Shown here piece after piece: positions 23,457 through 35,625 of a stretch of 62,000 nucleotides of DNA. Under the pieces are notes generated by a model. It made no database searches, had not been told where the DNA came from, and saw only the letters and a list, made by a program, of their open reading frames with translations. The DNA comes from Gnetum montanum. Its lineage: Eukaryota; Streptophyta; Gnetopsida; Gnetales; Gnetaceae. A program made the translations under genes and the position numbers. Position 1 is the first letter of the stretch; every line of letters begins with the position of its first letter. The DNA lies in the NCBI GenBank assembly GCA_015680685.1, contig MNCI01004374.1, positions 516,298 through 578,297 of the forward strand. The letters run 5' to 3'.

Positions 23457-24420
23457 ACATTGGGAAGTTAACTGTAAGTTAACAACCCTTTTGGTATTTC
23501 TTTGTTATGAATAGGCTAGAATTTCATCTTGCATAGATGAAGTAGATGGCAACTAAGTTGAGGGTGGAGGTATAGGTGTAGAAAGATGAGAAGGGTAATA
23601 TGGAAATGGGAAATCCTCTCTTGGAGATTATGCATTTCTTACCTACTCTATAATGCCCTTGCATTACACTTGCTTTTTGTGCTTTCATGTGGATCTTTCC
23701 CAAAACTAGTGTTGCTCTGCAACCTGCTCGGCCTTCTATTTAACTTTAAATTTTTTTTTGGGTTTTCACCCAAACCTAGTGTATAGCATGTAGCTAGTTT
23801 CATACATTTGATTTTCTTTTCTATTACTGCTATGGTTTTCTAATGCCCAGTGTATAAACTATAATAGGCTTGGTTATTTGCTATTTTTCTATCAAGTGCT
23901 GGACTTTTCTTTAAAGCCCAACTTATAGCTTACAGAATACTACATTATAAATTTTTCAAAATTTGGTTTTGGGTCTTCCCAAAGGTCAACGTATAAGCTA
24001 CAATCTATTTTAGTCTTTAACTTTATAAAATTTTTGTTTGAAGCTTCCCTAAATTTTAGTGCATTAGCTACACTACAAATTATGGTTAGGTGATCATCCA
24101 AACCCAACGTATAACCAGCAACTTGTTTTAAGCCTTATTACATTAAATTTTCCAATGATAATTTGCAACATTTCTACTGTTCCTTGCATTTACAAAGTGT
24201 GAAAAAATGATTAATTAATTAATTTTCTCTAGTGTAGTGCACAACACTACCACAACCAGCTTCACTGCTCTTGCAATTCTAGTTTTACATCATACTCCAT
24301 AAGTTAAGACTCTCATATGCTAAGTAGTCTCATATGCTAAGCCTCCTAGCTTATAGCTCAACTTAGCACTTTGTTAATGCCTTTTTTTTTGTTCATTGTA
24401 TTACTTCTTAACCTTACAGA
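23457..24420 (+). other. Leader region of element D
   Basis: Between the end of C's 3' LTR and the start of D's gag. D's 5' LTR and primer site are not visible here: the segment does not resemble D's 3' LTR (40261 onward). It contains a roughly 68-bp repeat array. The 66-codon open frame at 23586-23786 has no homology I recognise and I do not call it. Confidence 0.5.
23697..24125 (+). repeat. Array of about seven 68-bp repeats
   Basis: A word like CCCAAACCCAACGTATAAGC plus TACAAT recurs at about 23699, 23769, 23845, 23916, 23977, 24046 and 24098 (spacing 52-76 bp), with T-rich stretches between. It lies in D's leader. Confidence 0.65.
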
Positions 24421-27279
24421 CATGGCTCCTAACCAAGATGGAGTTTTCATCTATCACCCAAAAGACCTAGTGGTCATAAATTGTAGGTAATTACTTGGAC
24501 AAAGGAGGAGTAATCTAGACTTCGCAATTATAAATGAGGAATTTTATAACTTCCTTTGTGCTAAGATATAGGTAGGTTTCCTCATACCATACTTTGAGTC
24601 TAATTCTAAGCACCAATTCAAACTCATATACTAAGATGAGAAAGAATACATTCCCTCACCTTATGATAAAATCCCTTTGACCGACTTCGATGCCCACATG
24701 TTAATACAAATCATAGAAGTTGATGAGTGTAGTAAAGAGATCAATTTAGAATAAAATTATGAGCATCAATATGAACTTGAGGTGGAGCAAGAGTTGGACA
24801 TGTTTATCAAAAGCCTTTTCTAGCAGTTGGCTCTCCAAACAACTATTCCTAGCTTTGCATCTCCTGTGTCATATGTGAAATAGATTCCTCAATCTTATTC
24901 TATCCATCCCACCATATTTAGGTCAACACCTATCATCATTTTTCATCAAGCCCAACCTATACCCCAACCTATCTTTTTATTTTCATCGATGTCCTGCACA
25001 ACAAAACCCTGCTCCATGCAATCATCATTGGTGGTGTCTACCATATCTCATGCTTTCTTCATCTTGGTGGACCCTTTATGATATCTTAGACCATACAAGC
25101 CTCCCACACCCTTTTTTCCTCTTCATCTCTTCGGTCCCAATGCAAACATCATTTTCTTTATTTAACCCTCTTTCCACAGTGATTATCCAGCTAGTTCTAT
25201 TAATACCACTACCCATTGCATAACCCCAAGCCTTACAACTCCCTCCACAGCCATCTCTACAAACTCCTCAACCCAAAGGAATGCTCCAAGGCTTAGACCA
25301 AGCCTTCTAGATGATCCAAAACCTTACTAAAGAACTACAAAAGCTTAAAGCCTCTACCACATAGATAGTTAGGATAATGAACTTCTACCAAGATGATCCC
25401 ATTAGTCCTACCATCTCCTAGATCACTCTTTCTATGAGCATTTCCATCCCCTAATTCACCAAGTACAATAATAAGCATGATCACAATGCATATCTCATTA
25501 CCTTCCTTTCTAAGTGCTTGTTATTACAAGCCTATCCTCACACTATTATGTGCATCTTCCCTACATCCCTTACTCATAAAACCTTGCATTAGTATCTAGT
25601 GTTATCCAGAGGATCCATTACCTCATTAGAGGACTTGATCTTGTAGTTTGTTAATTATTTCAAGTATAACTTGAAACCTCACACAACCCTAAATTAACTG
25701 ATCAAGATCAAATAGAGACCTCTTGAACCTATCTAAAATTTTATACAATGATGGAATGCTCTCCTAAATGAGATTTTTGAACCTATAGTTAAGACTCACC
25801 TTCTAGCCATCTTTAAGGGAGACAGTCAATTACTTTATTAAGTCTAAACTCTATTACTTAGACCTACATTCTCTTAGCCAATGTTTCTCCCAAGCAAAGA
25901 ACATAGAAGATGTAGCCAAAGCTAGTGGTGATCTTTCCTACATTACATACAAGAACCAACATATGAGAAAGGATAGGGATATGGGAAAACAAAATCATAT
26001 AGCCATGGCCACTATGACCAAAGAAGAAAAAACCACAAAAGGACCAAAGAAAAATCAACTAAAGGTCCCTAATGCAATTACTTAACCTTCAATGTTGGGT
26101 GCCTCTACATCTAACCAATCTAGGCTTAACTTTGAGAAAAAGGATCGATCTAAATATACAAAATTATATTTGATACCATTTAAGCTTCTTGACTAGTTTC
26201 TCAAAAGTGGTTGTATCCAATATAAATAGATGACTGAAATAGCTTGTAATAGGCATGGCCAATTCTATTAGATCATTAAATATCCCATCATTACAAGTAA
26301 GGAAGATCCACCTATGCCCAAATACTTTAAACTAGATTGATTCTACCATTACTAGCAACTTTCTACCCATGATAAATTTTTGCTTAGAATTAAAGCATGA
26401 TTTACCAAAAAAAGATAGATAATAGTGAATTGGTGCTAGATGCATCAAATTTGGTTAAGCCTTAGAACCAACACATGCAAGTGTACAATAATTTTTTGAA
26501 TGATAATAATATCTCTTATACAATAGCAGTATTCAACATTAACAATAACTCTTAACTTTCCATGGAGCCATTTGTGATTCAAGTACTTACTCATGATGAA
26601 AGGGGTCCTTCAACTACATCAAGTGTAAGGACTCCTTTTGTTGCAAGGATATCATCACTTTCCATTCATCATTAGAGTAACCCCTCTTCCTACTCCTAAT
26701 CCTATGATCAAAGTTAACAAACATCCTCCAATGGTAGCCAATGTAATGACCTCTTCACAACCTAATAACAAAAAGTCATCAACCAAGAAACACAAAAAGC
26801 CTACCCCCAAAACTAAATCCAAAGATAATAAAGAAAAAAAGGTGTGAACAGAAGTAGGCCCACTGAAGGCTACACCTATTTCAGCCATCCCCATGAGCTC
26901 CAACACTCCAATTGCTTCAATGAGTCATCCTAGGAAGAATCATAAATAATAAGAGAAGGGAAACAGAGCCAAATAACAAATGCTAAAGCACAAGGTTCGA
27001 ATCCTAGGAAAAATGGAAAAAGTCAAGGATAATAAAAATAGAAAAAGAAAAAATAATGACAAGAAATTCCTTGATGCCATGGAATAGGTCAAACTCTCCT
27101 TAAAGTAGAAAAATACCTCCTTAATCCTGTATGACCTAGTGATGACCTCCTCAACCATGAAGCATTAGTAAAGATATTGACTTTATTCTCATTAGTGAAG
27201 ACATTCCTATTAATGAAGAATCCATTTACATAGTAATGGTAACACATTCACCTAGGGAAGAAACAAAGTCAACTACCTT
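24421..27279 (+). pseudogene. gag: gag and gag-protease linker, element D
   Basis: Probable start at 24421 (ACAGACATGGCTCC context, reading MAPNQDGVFIYHPKDLVVIN). The next block FLCAKI-VGFLIPYFESNS then EYIPSPYDKIPL matches element C near 16500-16640. The capsid core at about 25630-25800 reads FKYNLKPHTTLN-LIKIK-RPLEPI-NFIQ-WNALLNE, again like C. The region between is proline-rich. From 26641 a lysine-rich linker follows (KSSTKKHKKPTPKTKSKD). Many TAG/TAA stops occur, often at expected glutamines. This is the structural protein gene of the element; it is dead. Confidence 0.75.
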
Positions 27280-27935
27280 AGTGGTTCACAATAGTGAAAT
27301 AAAGACTAGTCTACAAGATGGTGGGGTAACAAGGGTCCCTCTCTTTATAATCATAATATTTGGGTAATACAAAATATACAAGTTACATGTTGATGACAGA
27401 GTGGCAACTAATGTTATAACTTTAACTTTTTTTGAGCATCTAGGCTTGGTAGAACACATACAAAGCACTTCCACATTTGTGCTTAAATCATTTAATGAAT
27501 CATGGGTAGTAATGAAAGGATCTATCTCATTGAAATTCATTGTGGAAGAATAATTTTCCACATTTGCCAATTTCTTGATGGTGGAAGAGACATTAGGATT
27601 TAATATAATCCTAGGAAGGCCTTAGCTAGCCTAGTTTCAAGTAGTTTCCTTTCCTATCCACCAAAAAGTCCACCTACCTTATAAGGGAGGCAAAATCATA
27701 ATACACAACAATAATGTGATGCCCTTGTTGGTTAACAATGTTAACATGGAATAAGGATCTAAAGTGGAGTTTCAAGAAGATCCAACAAGGTATACCAAGC
27801 CAAGACTAAAAATAGTCAAGCCATGAATGAAGCATGGGGACAACTGCCATTCAACATTGTTAGCAAAGAAAATGGAGAGTATAAGATTGTACAACAAAGG
27901 CCATACACTTTCCCTAATATTTTGAAGATTAGGAA
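27280..27935 (+). pseudogene. pro: Gypsy protease, element D
   Basis: Counterpart of the protease of element C. The active-site loop reads KLHVDDRVATNVI at about 27380-27415; the invariant glycine of the D-S/T-G loop is arginine, so the enzyme would be inactive. The conserved second motif reads NIILGRP near 27605-27625, followed by the tail HLPYKGGKIIIHNN. The frame continues to about 27930 and ends at AGGAAATAGT, where C has AGGAAGTAAC; this is a possible donor site with its G changed to A. The minus-strand frames here are shadows. Confidence 0.75.
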
Positions 27936-28215
27936 ATAGTTGCACAACTAAATTCATCTTCTAGTCACTTAACCCTATGCCAATACCATGTAGCCTTTTT
28001 ACATCATGGCCTAGTTTTCAACTTTTGTTTGCATATTTCATTTTACTTGACCTTGTTTTAGCCTTATCATAACTACATATCCTTTTCTTTACATGTTTGC
28101 ATAATATTTATAATTTATTCCTATTGTTTCTTTTATACTTTCCTTTAAAACCATAAAATACATAAAGAAAACATAAACCATAAGACTTTATAAAAACTTC
28201 TTAAATACTAAAATC

Positions 28216-28270
28216 CAAAATGTGGCTTGCCAAGGCCTTAAACTAGTGGCCTGCTAGGGCCTAAAACTAG
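28216..28270 (+). repeat. Left remnant of the 33-bp array in element D
   Basis: Two copies: GTGGCTTGCCAAGGCCTTAA plus ACTAG, then GGCCTGCTAGGGCCTAAAAC plus TAGTAATG. They belong to the same family as 20127-20490 in element C. A single worn copy is seen at 35597-35625. Confidence 0.7.
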
Positions 28271-28662
28271 TAATGTAATCACTTCCCTTTTCAAAGCACA
28301 TTGTAACCTGTTATGCTTTATCTTTTACTTCTACCATTTTACTAATTTATTTTTAAGTCTTATCACAAAATTTTCTTTATGACCTTTTAGTTTTAAACAT
28401 GTAGCTTTTTTAGAAAGACATAAAATACATAAAAAATAAAAATGCTAAAAATATTATAACCAAAGTATCCATACAAGTATCTATAGTTACACTGTGTGAT
28501 GAAAATAATGAAAATAACAAAAAATAAATAGAATGTCCTATAGCCTTAGTTGCACTCATAATAAAATAATACATAGTCCTTAATGGCTATGATAGCCAAA
28601 ATAAAGAACACCAACATAGTAACCAAAATAACAAAAATGTAGCATTACCAATATAGCTAAAA

Positions 28663-31152
28663 CTAAGTTGGAGGAGGATCATTGCCTATGTCATCACCGA
28701 CACCATTACCATCACTTGAAGCCTATGAACAACAATAAAAAAAACATGAATGCTTGGTAACAATCATAGCATAAACATAACTTTAAAAACTATGCAAACT
28801 AAAAATAACAATAAACATAAAATATAACATAAAGAATTTAAAATTTTAAAACAAATCTCTCAGGATTCTAGAGGAAGATCTCCTAGGAAAAAGGTCTAAA
28901 AACTAGTCTTTAGCCTATGGAGAATTTGCTTTCCACTCATATTGGCCTAGTTGATGTCTCCTAGACCTACCCCTACTAAGATGTTTCTTCTCTCAATGGT
29001 TGTTCCCTTAGGAAGCTCTTGGGAAATAGTAGTAGCAGTAGTTTCTCTAGAGGTAGTATTCATCTAAAGGATAGGAGAATCAGACACCAACAATGAGTCT
29101 ATGAAAATCTTAAAGATGTCTTCTACATTTATTTCCTACACAAATAACTCAAACTTCTACCTCTTAATGGCCTATTCATGTATCCATTTTAGATAAATCT
29201 CATTCTCATCCTTCTATTGGTGTTTGTGGTCATATTTTCTATCTTGCTTAAGTACTTAGGCACAATAGTCCCTCCAATCTCTAGTCTTACAATCAATAAC
29301 TCCATTTGTATGTTCTTTTCCACGTTGCTCTTTGCTAGAGCAACCTTGCTCTTTGCTAGAGCAACCTTGCTCTGGATGACATTTCAATAGTACAACCACT
29401 CAATTTTCTTAGTATGCAAAGAGTCTCTATTAGCCACATGGGACTCTATAAACTCTTTATGATCCCTAAGGCTCCTAGTCTTATTTGACAATTAATTAAC
29501 CTATTTTTTGAAAGCCGCAACTCTCTTTCATAGGAACTCATTGAATTGTTGGCACTCAGATGTCATGGCACATGAGATGCCACATTGAGTTGGCCCATCA
29601 TATAACTTTCATGGAATGTTCTTCACCTATATTGGCAATTTAGGGAGCTCATCAAGTTCAACATCATGTGTAGGATCCCATCTAACCTTGGATACTGTAA
29701 TAACCAAGACAAATAGAAAAAATAAAAACAAAAAAACAAAAAAAATTTAACTCCTAAGACCATGTAGACATTGAAAAAAATAAAAAATAAAAAACATAAA
29801 AATATAAAATAAAAATTCAAAATAATGATAACTATTCTTACCAACATCAGAGGCTATCTATTGTAACTAATTCACCATATGTCTTGCATGAATGCTACCT
29901 TGTCTAGAGTCTCAACTTAAGGCTTCAAGTGAAACTTGGATGTAGATGCTTTTGGAAGAGACTCAAGTACTACAACAAGTGTAGCCATCAATAAAATTAA
30001 CAAAAATAGACCTAAAATTTAAAAAAAATACAAAGAGAATCAAACAAGTACTTGGAGGATCAAAAGGAGGGTTGAAGAAGTGGTTTCTATTATTGAGAAG
30101 CTAGCAAGCAAGAAGATATTCTCTGCTAGATCTCCCTAGCTACTTTGCTTATTAGCCACTCCTATGATGAGTCTACCTCATCCCACTTGAGGATGATTTT
30201 CTCCTACATACAACTTGAGGTGATCATAGCAATAGTTGACTTAGGCATAAGACTTGTAACCCAAAGCAAGTGACACATTAGCCTTCAACATAGATAAACA
30301 ATATAAAGCCAAAATAATAGAAAATAAAAATAAGTTAAAATGAAATTTATAACCACGTAGCTAGAACCAACTAACTAATTAAAACCAAAATAACCAAGGA
30401 GCAAAGAAACTTAAAAAAGTTGGTCTTACATAAATAAAAAACCACTTACTAGGCTTAGGCAACATTGGGGCCTTGGAAATCATATGTCCATGTATGCCTA
30501 ACTCTAGAAGAATCCACCAAGAATGAGTAGTTCTAGTAGCCAAACACCTATAGTAAACTTGAGAAAACCATGAGGTATACATGATAAATTCATCCCTTAG
30601 TTGCTCCAATAGCACAAATCTCACAACTTGGCATTGTGTAAATACTTCCAAGGCTATGTGCATCACGGATAGAACTTGGTCATTTTTTATCAAGCCTCCA
30701 TTGTGTACCCTATACATATAACATGAGAACACAAAAATCATTAGGGAAAATAGCCTAACAAAAACAAGAACAAAATAAAAATTTAGGATAGAGCTTATGC
30801 TTGTGAAATGTAGAAGGTTCTATGAGGATTTTGAAACAAACTATTCATCTATTTGATGGCCTATCCTTAGGGTGTTGTTAGCATTATACCAAGCATACTT
30901 AGGCATGTCCTAGATCTAGAATAACTTTGATGATCCTAGTGTAAATATATCATCATGCTTTTTACCATCTACTTGAGTGGTGGGATAATCTACCATGAAC
31001 TTTGCAATAGGGCTAGAAAATCCTAGTAGAAGTGTCTCTGCAAGAAATGGATGTAGCATCCATGGCCAAGTGTCACCACATGATCACACTAAAGTTCTAA
31101 AGAAATTATGCTAGTAAATCTTTTGCCCCAAGCCTGAACCATATGGAGCCAT
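28663..31152 (-). pseudogene. Unrecognised multi-exon gene on the opposite strand, decayed
   Basis: Start ATG at 31152-31150 in a good plant context (TTAACCATGGCTCC), reading MAPYGSGLGQKIY. Exon 1 runs to about 30801 and includes FSSPIAKFMVDYPTTQVDGK and MPKYAWYNANNTLRIGHQID. Exon 2, 30709-30450, is almost undamaged (VHNGGLIKNDQVLSVMHIAL, then WFSQVYYRCLATR) and ends at CTA/GTAAGTGG. Exon 3 is 30282-30052 (DEVDSS-EWLISKVAREI), exon 4 about 29986-29842 ending at TTG/GTAAGAATAG, exon 5 starts at 29694 after TTATTACAG and encodes a long K/E/Q-rich helix (YLKWIHE-AIKR-KFELFV-E). The last exon, 28722-28663, follows GTTCATAG and ends GNDPPPT-stop. Stops fall mostly where glutamine would fit. No domain recognised. 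It lies in the intron-like region of element D, on the opposite strand. Confidence 0.6.
29325..29375 (-). repeat. 21-bp in-frame tandem repeat in exon 5 of the minus-strand gene
   Basis: TTGCTCTTTGCTAGAGCAAC plus C occurs at 29325-29345 and 29346-29366, with a partial third. It adds a seven-residue repeat (SKVALAK) on the minus strand without shifting the frame. Confidence 0.85.
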
Positions 31153-33650
31153 GGTTAAGAACCATTTTTAAAATTAAGTTGTTCAATGTAGGTACACATA
31201 TGCAACATAAGATTCCAACTAATTCAATGATGATCATGATGGACTTCAAAAATGCCCTGCATAGTCAACAACACAACCATTAAAAACATGATAACCATAA
31301 GCAAAACTTGATAACATTAAAGCCAACATAACAAGTATAATGTCATTGTTGCTACACAAAATTACATTAATATACATAAAATAATAAAACTCATTAATTT
31401 TGACCATAAAAAATAAAAATTAAACCCATTGACATTTCCATGAATACTTAACATATATATCCAACTAGTAAACCTTTAGGTAAAGAATTAACATAAAACC
31501 AAGTATTGACCAAACTATTGAGTCAAACTGCATAGCGTTTAAGCCTTGTAAGATACATTAGTAAAACACATGATAAAAAATGTATTCTTGGCTTGTCCGT
31601 TGAGGATTAAAGGAAATGTAGGAAAAATGGTGGTAGAAGATACAACTTTTTTAGAAAAATCAAGCGTATACACTACAATTTAAAACAAAAATCTACATCC
31701 CAAAACATCCCATACACTACTTTGAAACCTAAAAAATGTTACAAGATGTCTAGAGTAGTTATAAAAAATTTTTATAGCCATATAAACCCAAGTTTTAGTG
31801 CCCAACACTATCAATACAATTGAAGCAGCCAAAACTCATAGCCTAAAATTGGAACTGGTGAACGTAGTCCCACAGTTAGAAACAAATGCATAAAAATTTT
31901 AAAAAATTATTTATAGCTTTAAACACTAGGTAAATGCCTATAAAAAAATTAATTCATGCTCTTACACTATGCTAAAAATTTTAGAAAAATTAAAATTTTA
32001 GCTTGAATTTATTGAAATTTTACTAGAGAAAACCAAGTTTATAGGGAAACAGTTGTGGTAAAACCTTTGGGAATACTATAGAAAAATTTCAAAAATATTA
32101 GAGCTTAGTCCAAGACCCCTATGCACTACATTAGTGACCTCTAGGGATCCTAGATATAGGCAAAGAATGATAAAAAATGATCAACATTGTCAATGCAATC
32201 TAAGAAGCCAGTAAACCCAAGAACTGAAACTGCAATTGAATAAGGTAATTTCTAAAAATATTTTTATATCTCTAAAAATTAATAATAATCCTATAACAAT
32301 CCAAATGCACTAGTAAGCTTAGAAAATATCAAATTTTAAGCTTACTTGGATTTTTTCTTAAGAAAACCTAGTTTATAATGAAGCAACTATAGTAAAAACT
32401 TTGGAAAAAATACAAGAAAAATTCAAAAAATTATAAATTTTGTGAAATGACCTACCACATTTCTTAGTAATTCTCAAGGGCCTAGGAAATTATCAAAAAA
32501 GTGGCCCTAGTAGGATCAATGTTATCAATCTTTTAGGAGAAAAACCATGGAAAAGGTAAAAAATGCTATACACTAGGTCATGAAAAAGCTCATAAAAATG
32601 ATTGCAAACTTCAAAAATAGTGGTTCCACATCCAATGCAATTCTTAAACCTCACACAATATCCCCATGGACTCTGAAATTGTAGATTTTACACCACAGCC
32701 TTATAAAACTGACAACGTTCAGCTATTTTTTGGTGAAATTAGGGCAAAAAATGCAAAGAACAAGCTTGAAAAAATTCAAATTTTCATGGGAGTAATCCCT
32801 AAAGCTATAATTTCAATCTAAATATGACTTTACAACCTAATTCTATAATTCAATGCAAACAAAACAAAAAATTTCCATTGGAGCAAGCCTAGGCATTGGA
32901 AAACACCCTCACAATTCAATGAAAATTTGTAAAAATAGGGCAAAAGATAGGTACCTGGCCATCCTAGCTAAAGATCCCTCACTTTTAGAAGGATTGAAAA
33001 TTTAGAAAATGATCTTTACAGCCTCATTTTCATTCTTTAATATGAGGTTTTTGCTTGATGATCCCTTCCTCTTTGACATGCTACAAAATGAGAGAAAAAT
33101 CTTGACTCCTACTATATCTATGCTACCTCTGAAGGTGGATGAGTATGGAATACACTCTTAAATACTGGGTGTTGAAACCTCAATTAGATAAGGCTTGCTA
33201 CCAATTTCTACCTCTATGAAAATAAATTTTGGAAATATTGCATGTGCAAAGTGTTAACACCTAAATCTCCTCTATACTTATGTGTTGAAACTAGAACATT
33301 GTGTACTAAGACACCTACTACACCCATAGTGAACTCAATGTTCACAAAAGAAAAGATCCTATATGTTGGGTTTACTTGGGATTTTTACTTAGAAAGCCTC
33401 TTGACCTTAGATGGGCCCCATACGGTGCAAGAAAAATAAAATTTAGAAAAGATCCCATATGTTGGGGTTTAAAATCTTAACATGCTTATATGCTGGAAAA
33501 TCATACCCAATAAGATATGCAGCCAATAAATCAAACTACAAGGCTAAAACCACTGTATAACACAACTCTAGCATTTCATCTTTGGTTCAAGATGGTTAAC
33601 AAAGCTTCATACCATCCCAAAATACTAGGCACTATCATAGAGAAGCTCTT
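31153..33650. other. AT-rich region upstream of the minus-strand gene
   Basis: No supported coding region. Homopolymer-rich, with a degenerate duplication at 31810-32450. If the minus-strand gene was ever expressed, its promoter would lie here; I cannot point to a convincing TATA box. The plus-strand frame at 33242-33439 has no recognisable similarity. Confidence 0.4.
31810..32450 (+). repeat. Imperfect tandem duplication, about 334-377 bp period
   Basis: GAAAACCAAGTTTATAGGGA at 32028 recurs as GAAAACCTAGTTTATAATGA at 32362, each followed by a run like CTTTGG-A-A-TA-AAGAAAAATT. The upstream words CAATACAATTGAAGCAGCCA (31813) and CAATGCAATCTAAGAAGCCA (32190) pair in the same way. Confidence 0.6.
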
Positions 33651-33699
33651 AGGTGCCAAGAAAAAAGACCAAAATTACTAGGAATAAATTATTTAAGGG

Positions 33700-35500
33700 T
33701 TCATACACTAGATGCATGGATCCCATACATTGGCCAACATATGAGGGTAGGATGTAAGGTCCAAAATGCCCATGAAAAACCTTAAATAACCTTCTTAATT
33801 GATAAACCCAATTTTAACCCCTAGTCGAAGACATTGGTAGCCTTGAAGCTCTAAAAAGGCAAGTCAAAAGGAATCAAAACTGGTTAATTCTTAGCTTTTG
33901 CACTAGCAATATAGAGCCTATACACTAGCCAATGTATAGAGAACATGTGGGAGGATTTTGACCAATCCCCTTGGCCAAAATGAACTGAAAATTGACTAGT
34001 GGAAACCCATAGGCCCAAAGCACAAGATAAGCCCAAACTTTAACTAGTTTCCAACCCTTAGAAGAGGCATTTAAATCTCCTATGTTTAAGGCATTCAATA
34101 CATATGCCTACTAGAGTATGGAGAGCATATGAGCTTTTAAAAAAACTCTTCTTTACCTTCCCATGATGTCCAAAAATCCATATCTTAGCAAAAAAACCCT
34201 AGGCACTAATTTCAAAACCTTGAGGAGCAAAAGAGATGTTCAAAAAGGCCTTATAAAATGAATTTTTGACTCTATACACTGGCAGGGTAGGTGTCATACA
34301 TTGGCCATCATATGGAGCAGTGTATGGGCCAAGAAACAAGCCTTATCCTAGTTCAAAATGACCTCAAAAGACATCATATAGATCATGTGTTGGTGGGGAT
34401 TTTTGACAAGCTCTCAACACTTTAGATTACTCAAAATTCAAATGATGAAGCTTTCAAGTCCTAGACTAAGACATAAGTCAAAATTTGACCTCTTTGAATT
34501 CCCTAAAAGAAATTTTTAGGCCTCATACACTAATAGCCTAGGTGCCATACATTGGCCAGCATATGGGCAATGTATGAGCTCAAAAGAAAATCCATGCTTA
34601 GCCCCTTGTGATGTCAAGAGGACTAGTTTTGACCTAAAACTATTTATATTAACATTGGTAGCCTTGGAACTTAGAAACCCTAGTTGAATGAGTCCAAAAT
34701 TGGCCAACACCTATGTCATACACTGGGCACATATACAATAGCCAACATATGAAATTCTATTTGGATAATTTTAAGTTTAGGATGGAAATCATAAACTAGA
34801 AGTCAACTATGATTTAAACCTATTTGAGCCTAGAAAAGATGAGTTTTGATCCTTATACACTAAGGCTTCAAGCTCCATATGCTAGCCAGCATATGGCTAG
34901 CATATAAACTTAAAAATAGGCCTTGGTTGACTCATTTTAACTTGAGAGAAATCATTTTCTAACACTAAGACCTATGCACTTCCTTGGGAGCATAATGTAC
35001 CAAAATTAAAAACTTTAAAAACTCCATGAACAAATTTTTTGACTTCTATATGCTAGGGTCCAAGCTCCATATGTGGGCCAATGTATGGACTAGTATATGA
35101 AGACTTTTAAGGACTTTTACATGCTAAAATTGACTTCAAAATTATATCATCTCCTTCCATAAGCCACTACATTGACATCCAAAGCCTTTGATAGCTAAAA
35201 ACAAGTTAAAATAGCCCCCTTCAATCAAATATTATAGCATATATTCTAGTAGCCTAGGTGCCATACACTGGCCAGCATATGATCTAGCGTATGAGCCATA
35301 AGCAACCTTTATCTTGGCCCAAAATGACCTTAAAATGACCATACAGAGTACCTAAGCCCTTTTTTAGAGTTTGGAAGTTTTCACAAGGGCCCAAGAATGC
35401 TAGAACCCAAGTCAAGACCAATTGGGAATTGCATGGCTTAGTCTCATATGTAGGGATGCTAGTGCCATATAATGGTCACCATATAAACCTAGTGTGTGAA
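33700..35500 (+). repeat. Array of about ten 190-bp repeats with a palindromic core
   Basis: A word like CCATACATTGGCCAGCATAT plus GG recurs near 33725, 33920, 34105, 34285, 34545, 34715, 34865, 35060, 35265 and 35470 (spacing mostly 150-260 bp). The core is nearly self-complementary; at 34875-34896 CCATATGCT pairs exactly with AGCATATGG. The rest of each unit is much more diverged. A related palindrome is in D's LTR at 40772. Confidence 0.65.
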
Positions 35501-35596
35501 GGTTTCAACAGGTAAAACTTAGTCTAGACTTGCTTATTCTTATCCCTGGAGACTTCCACAACCCTTATAATGATCCTACCAAGTCCAATAGGCCAC

Positions 35597-35625
35597 AACC
35601 ATGACTTACTAAGGCCTAAAACTTG
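35597..35625 (+). repeat. Right remnant of the 33-bp array in element D
   Basis: One worn copy reading ATGACTTACTAAGGCCTAAA plus ACTTGCAA, just before the segment that matches element C 20491-20555. Confidence 0.5.

Noticed and set aside
29623-29847. 74-codon minus-strand frame, phenylalanine-rich
   Set aside because: It crosses a T-rich stretch that is better explained as the intron between exons 4 and 5 of the minus-strand gene; only its ends are exon sequence.
30379-30741. The 120-codon minus-strand frame taken as a complete small gene
   Set aside because: Its N- and C-terminal ends are intron-like, phenylalanine-rich sequence beyond good splice sites; only the middle is exon 2 of a larger gene.
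33700-35500. Array considered as CRISPR because of regular spacing and palindromic repeats
   Set aside because: Units are diverged, the spacing is uneven, there are no unique spacers of constant length and no cas genes; the setting is plant retrotransposon DNA.
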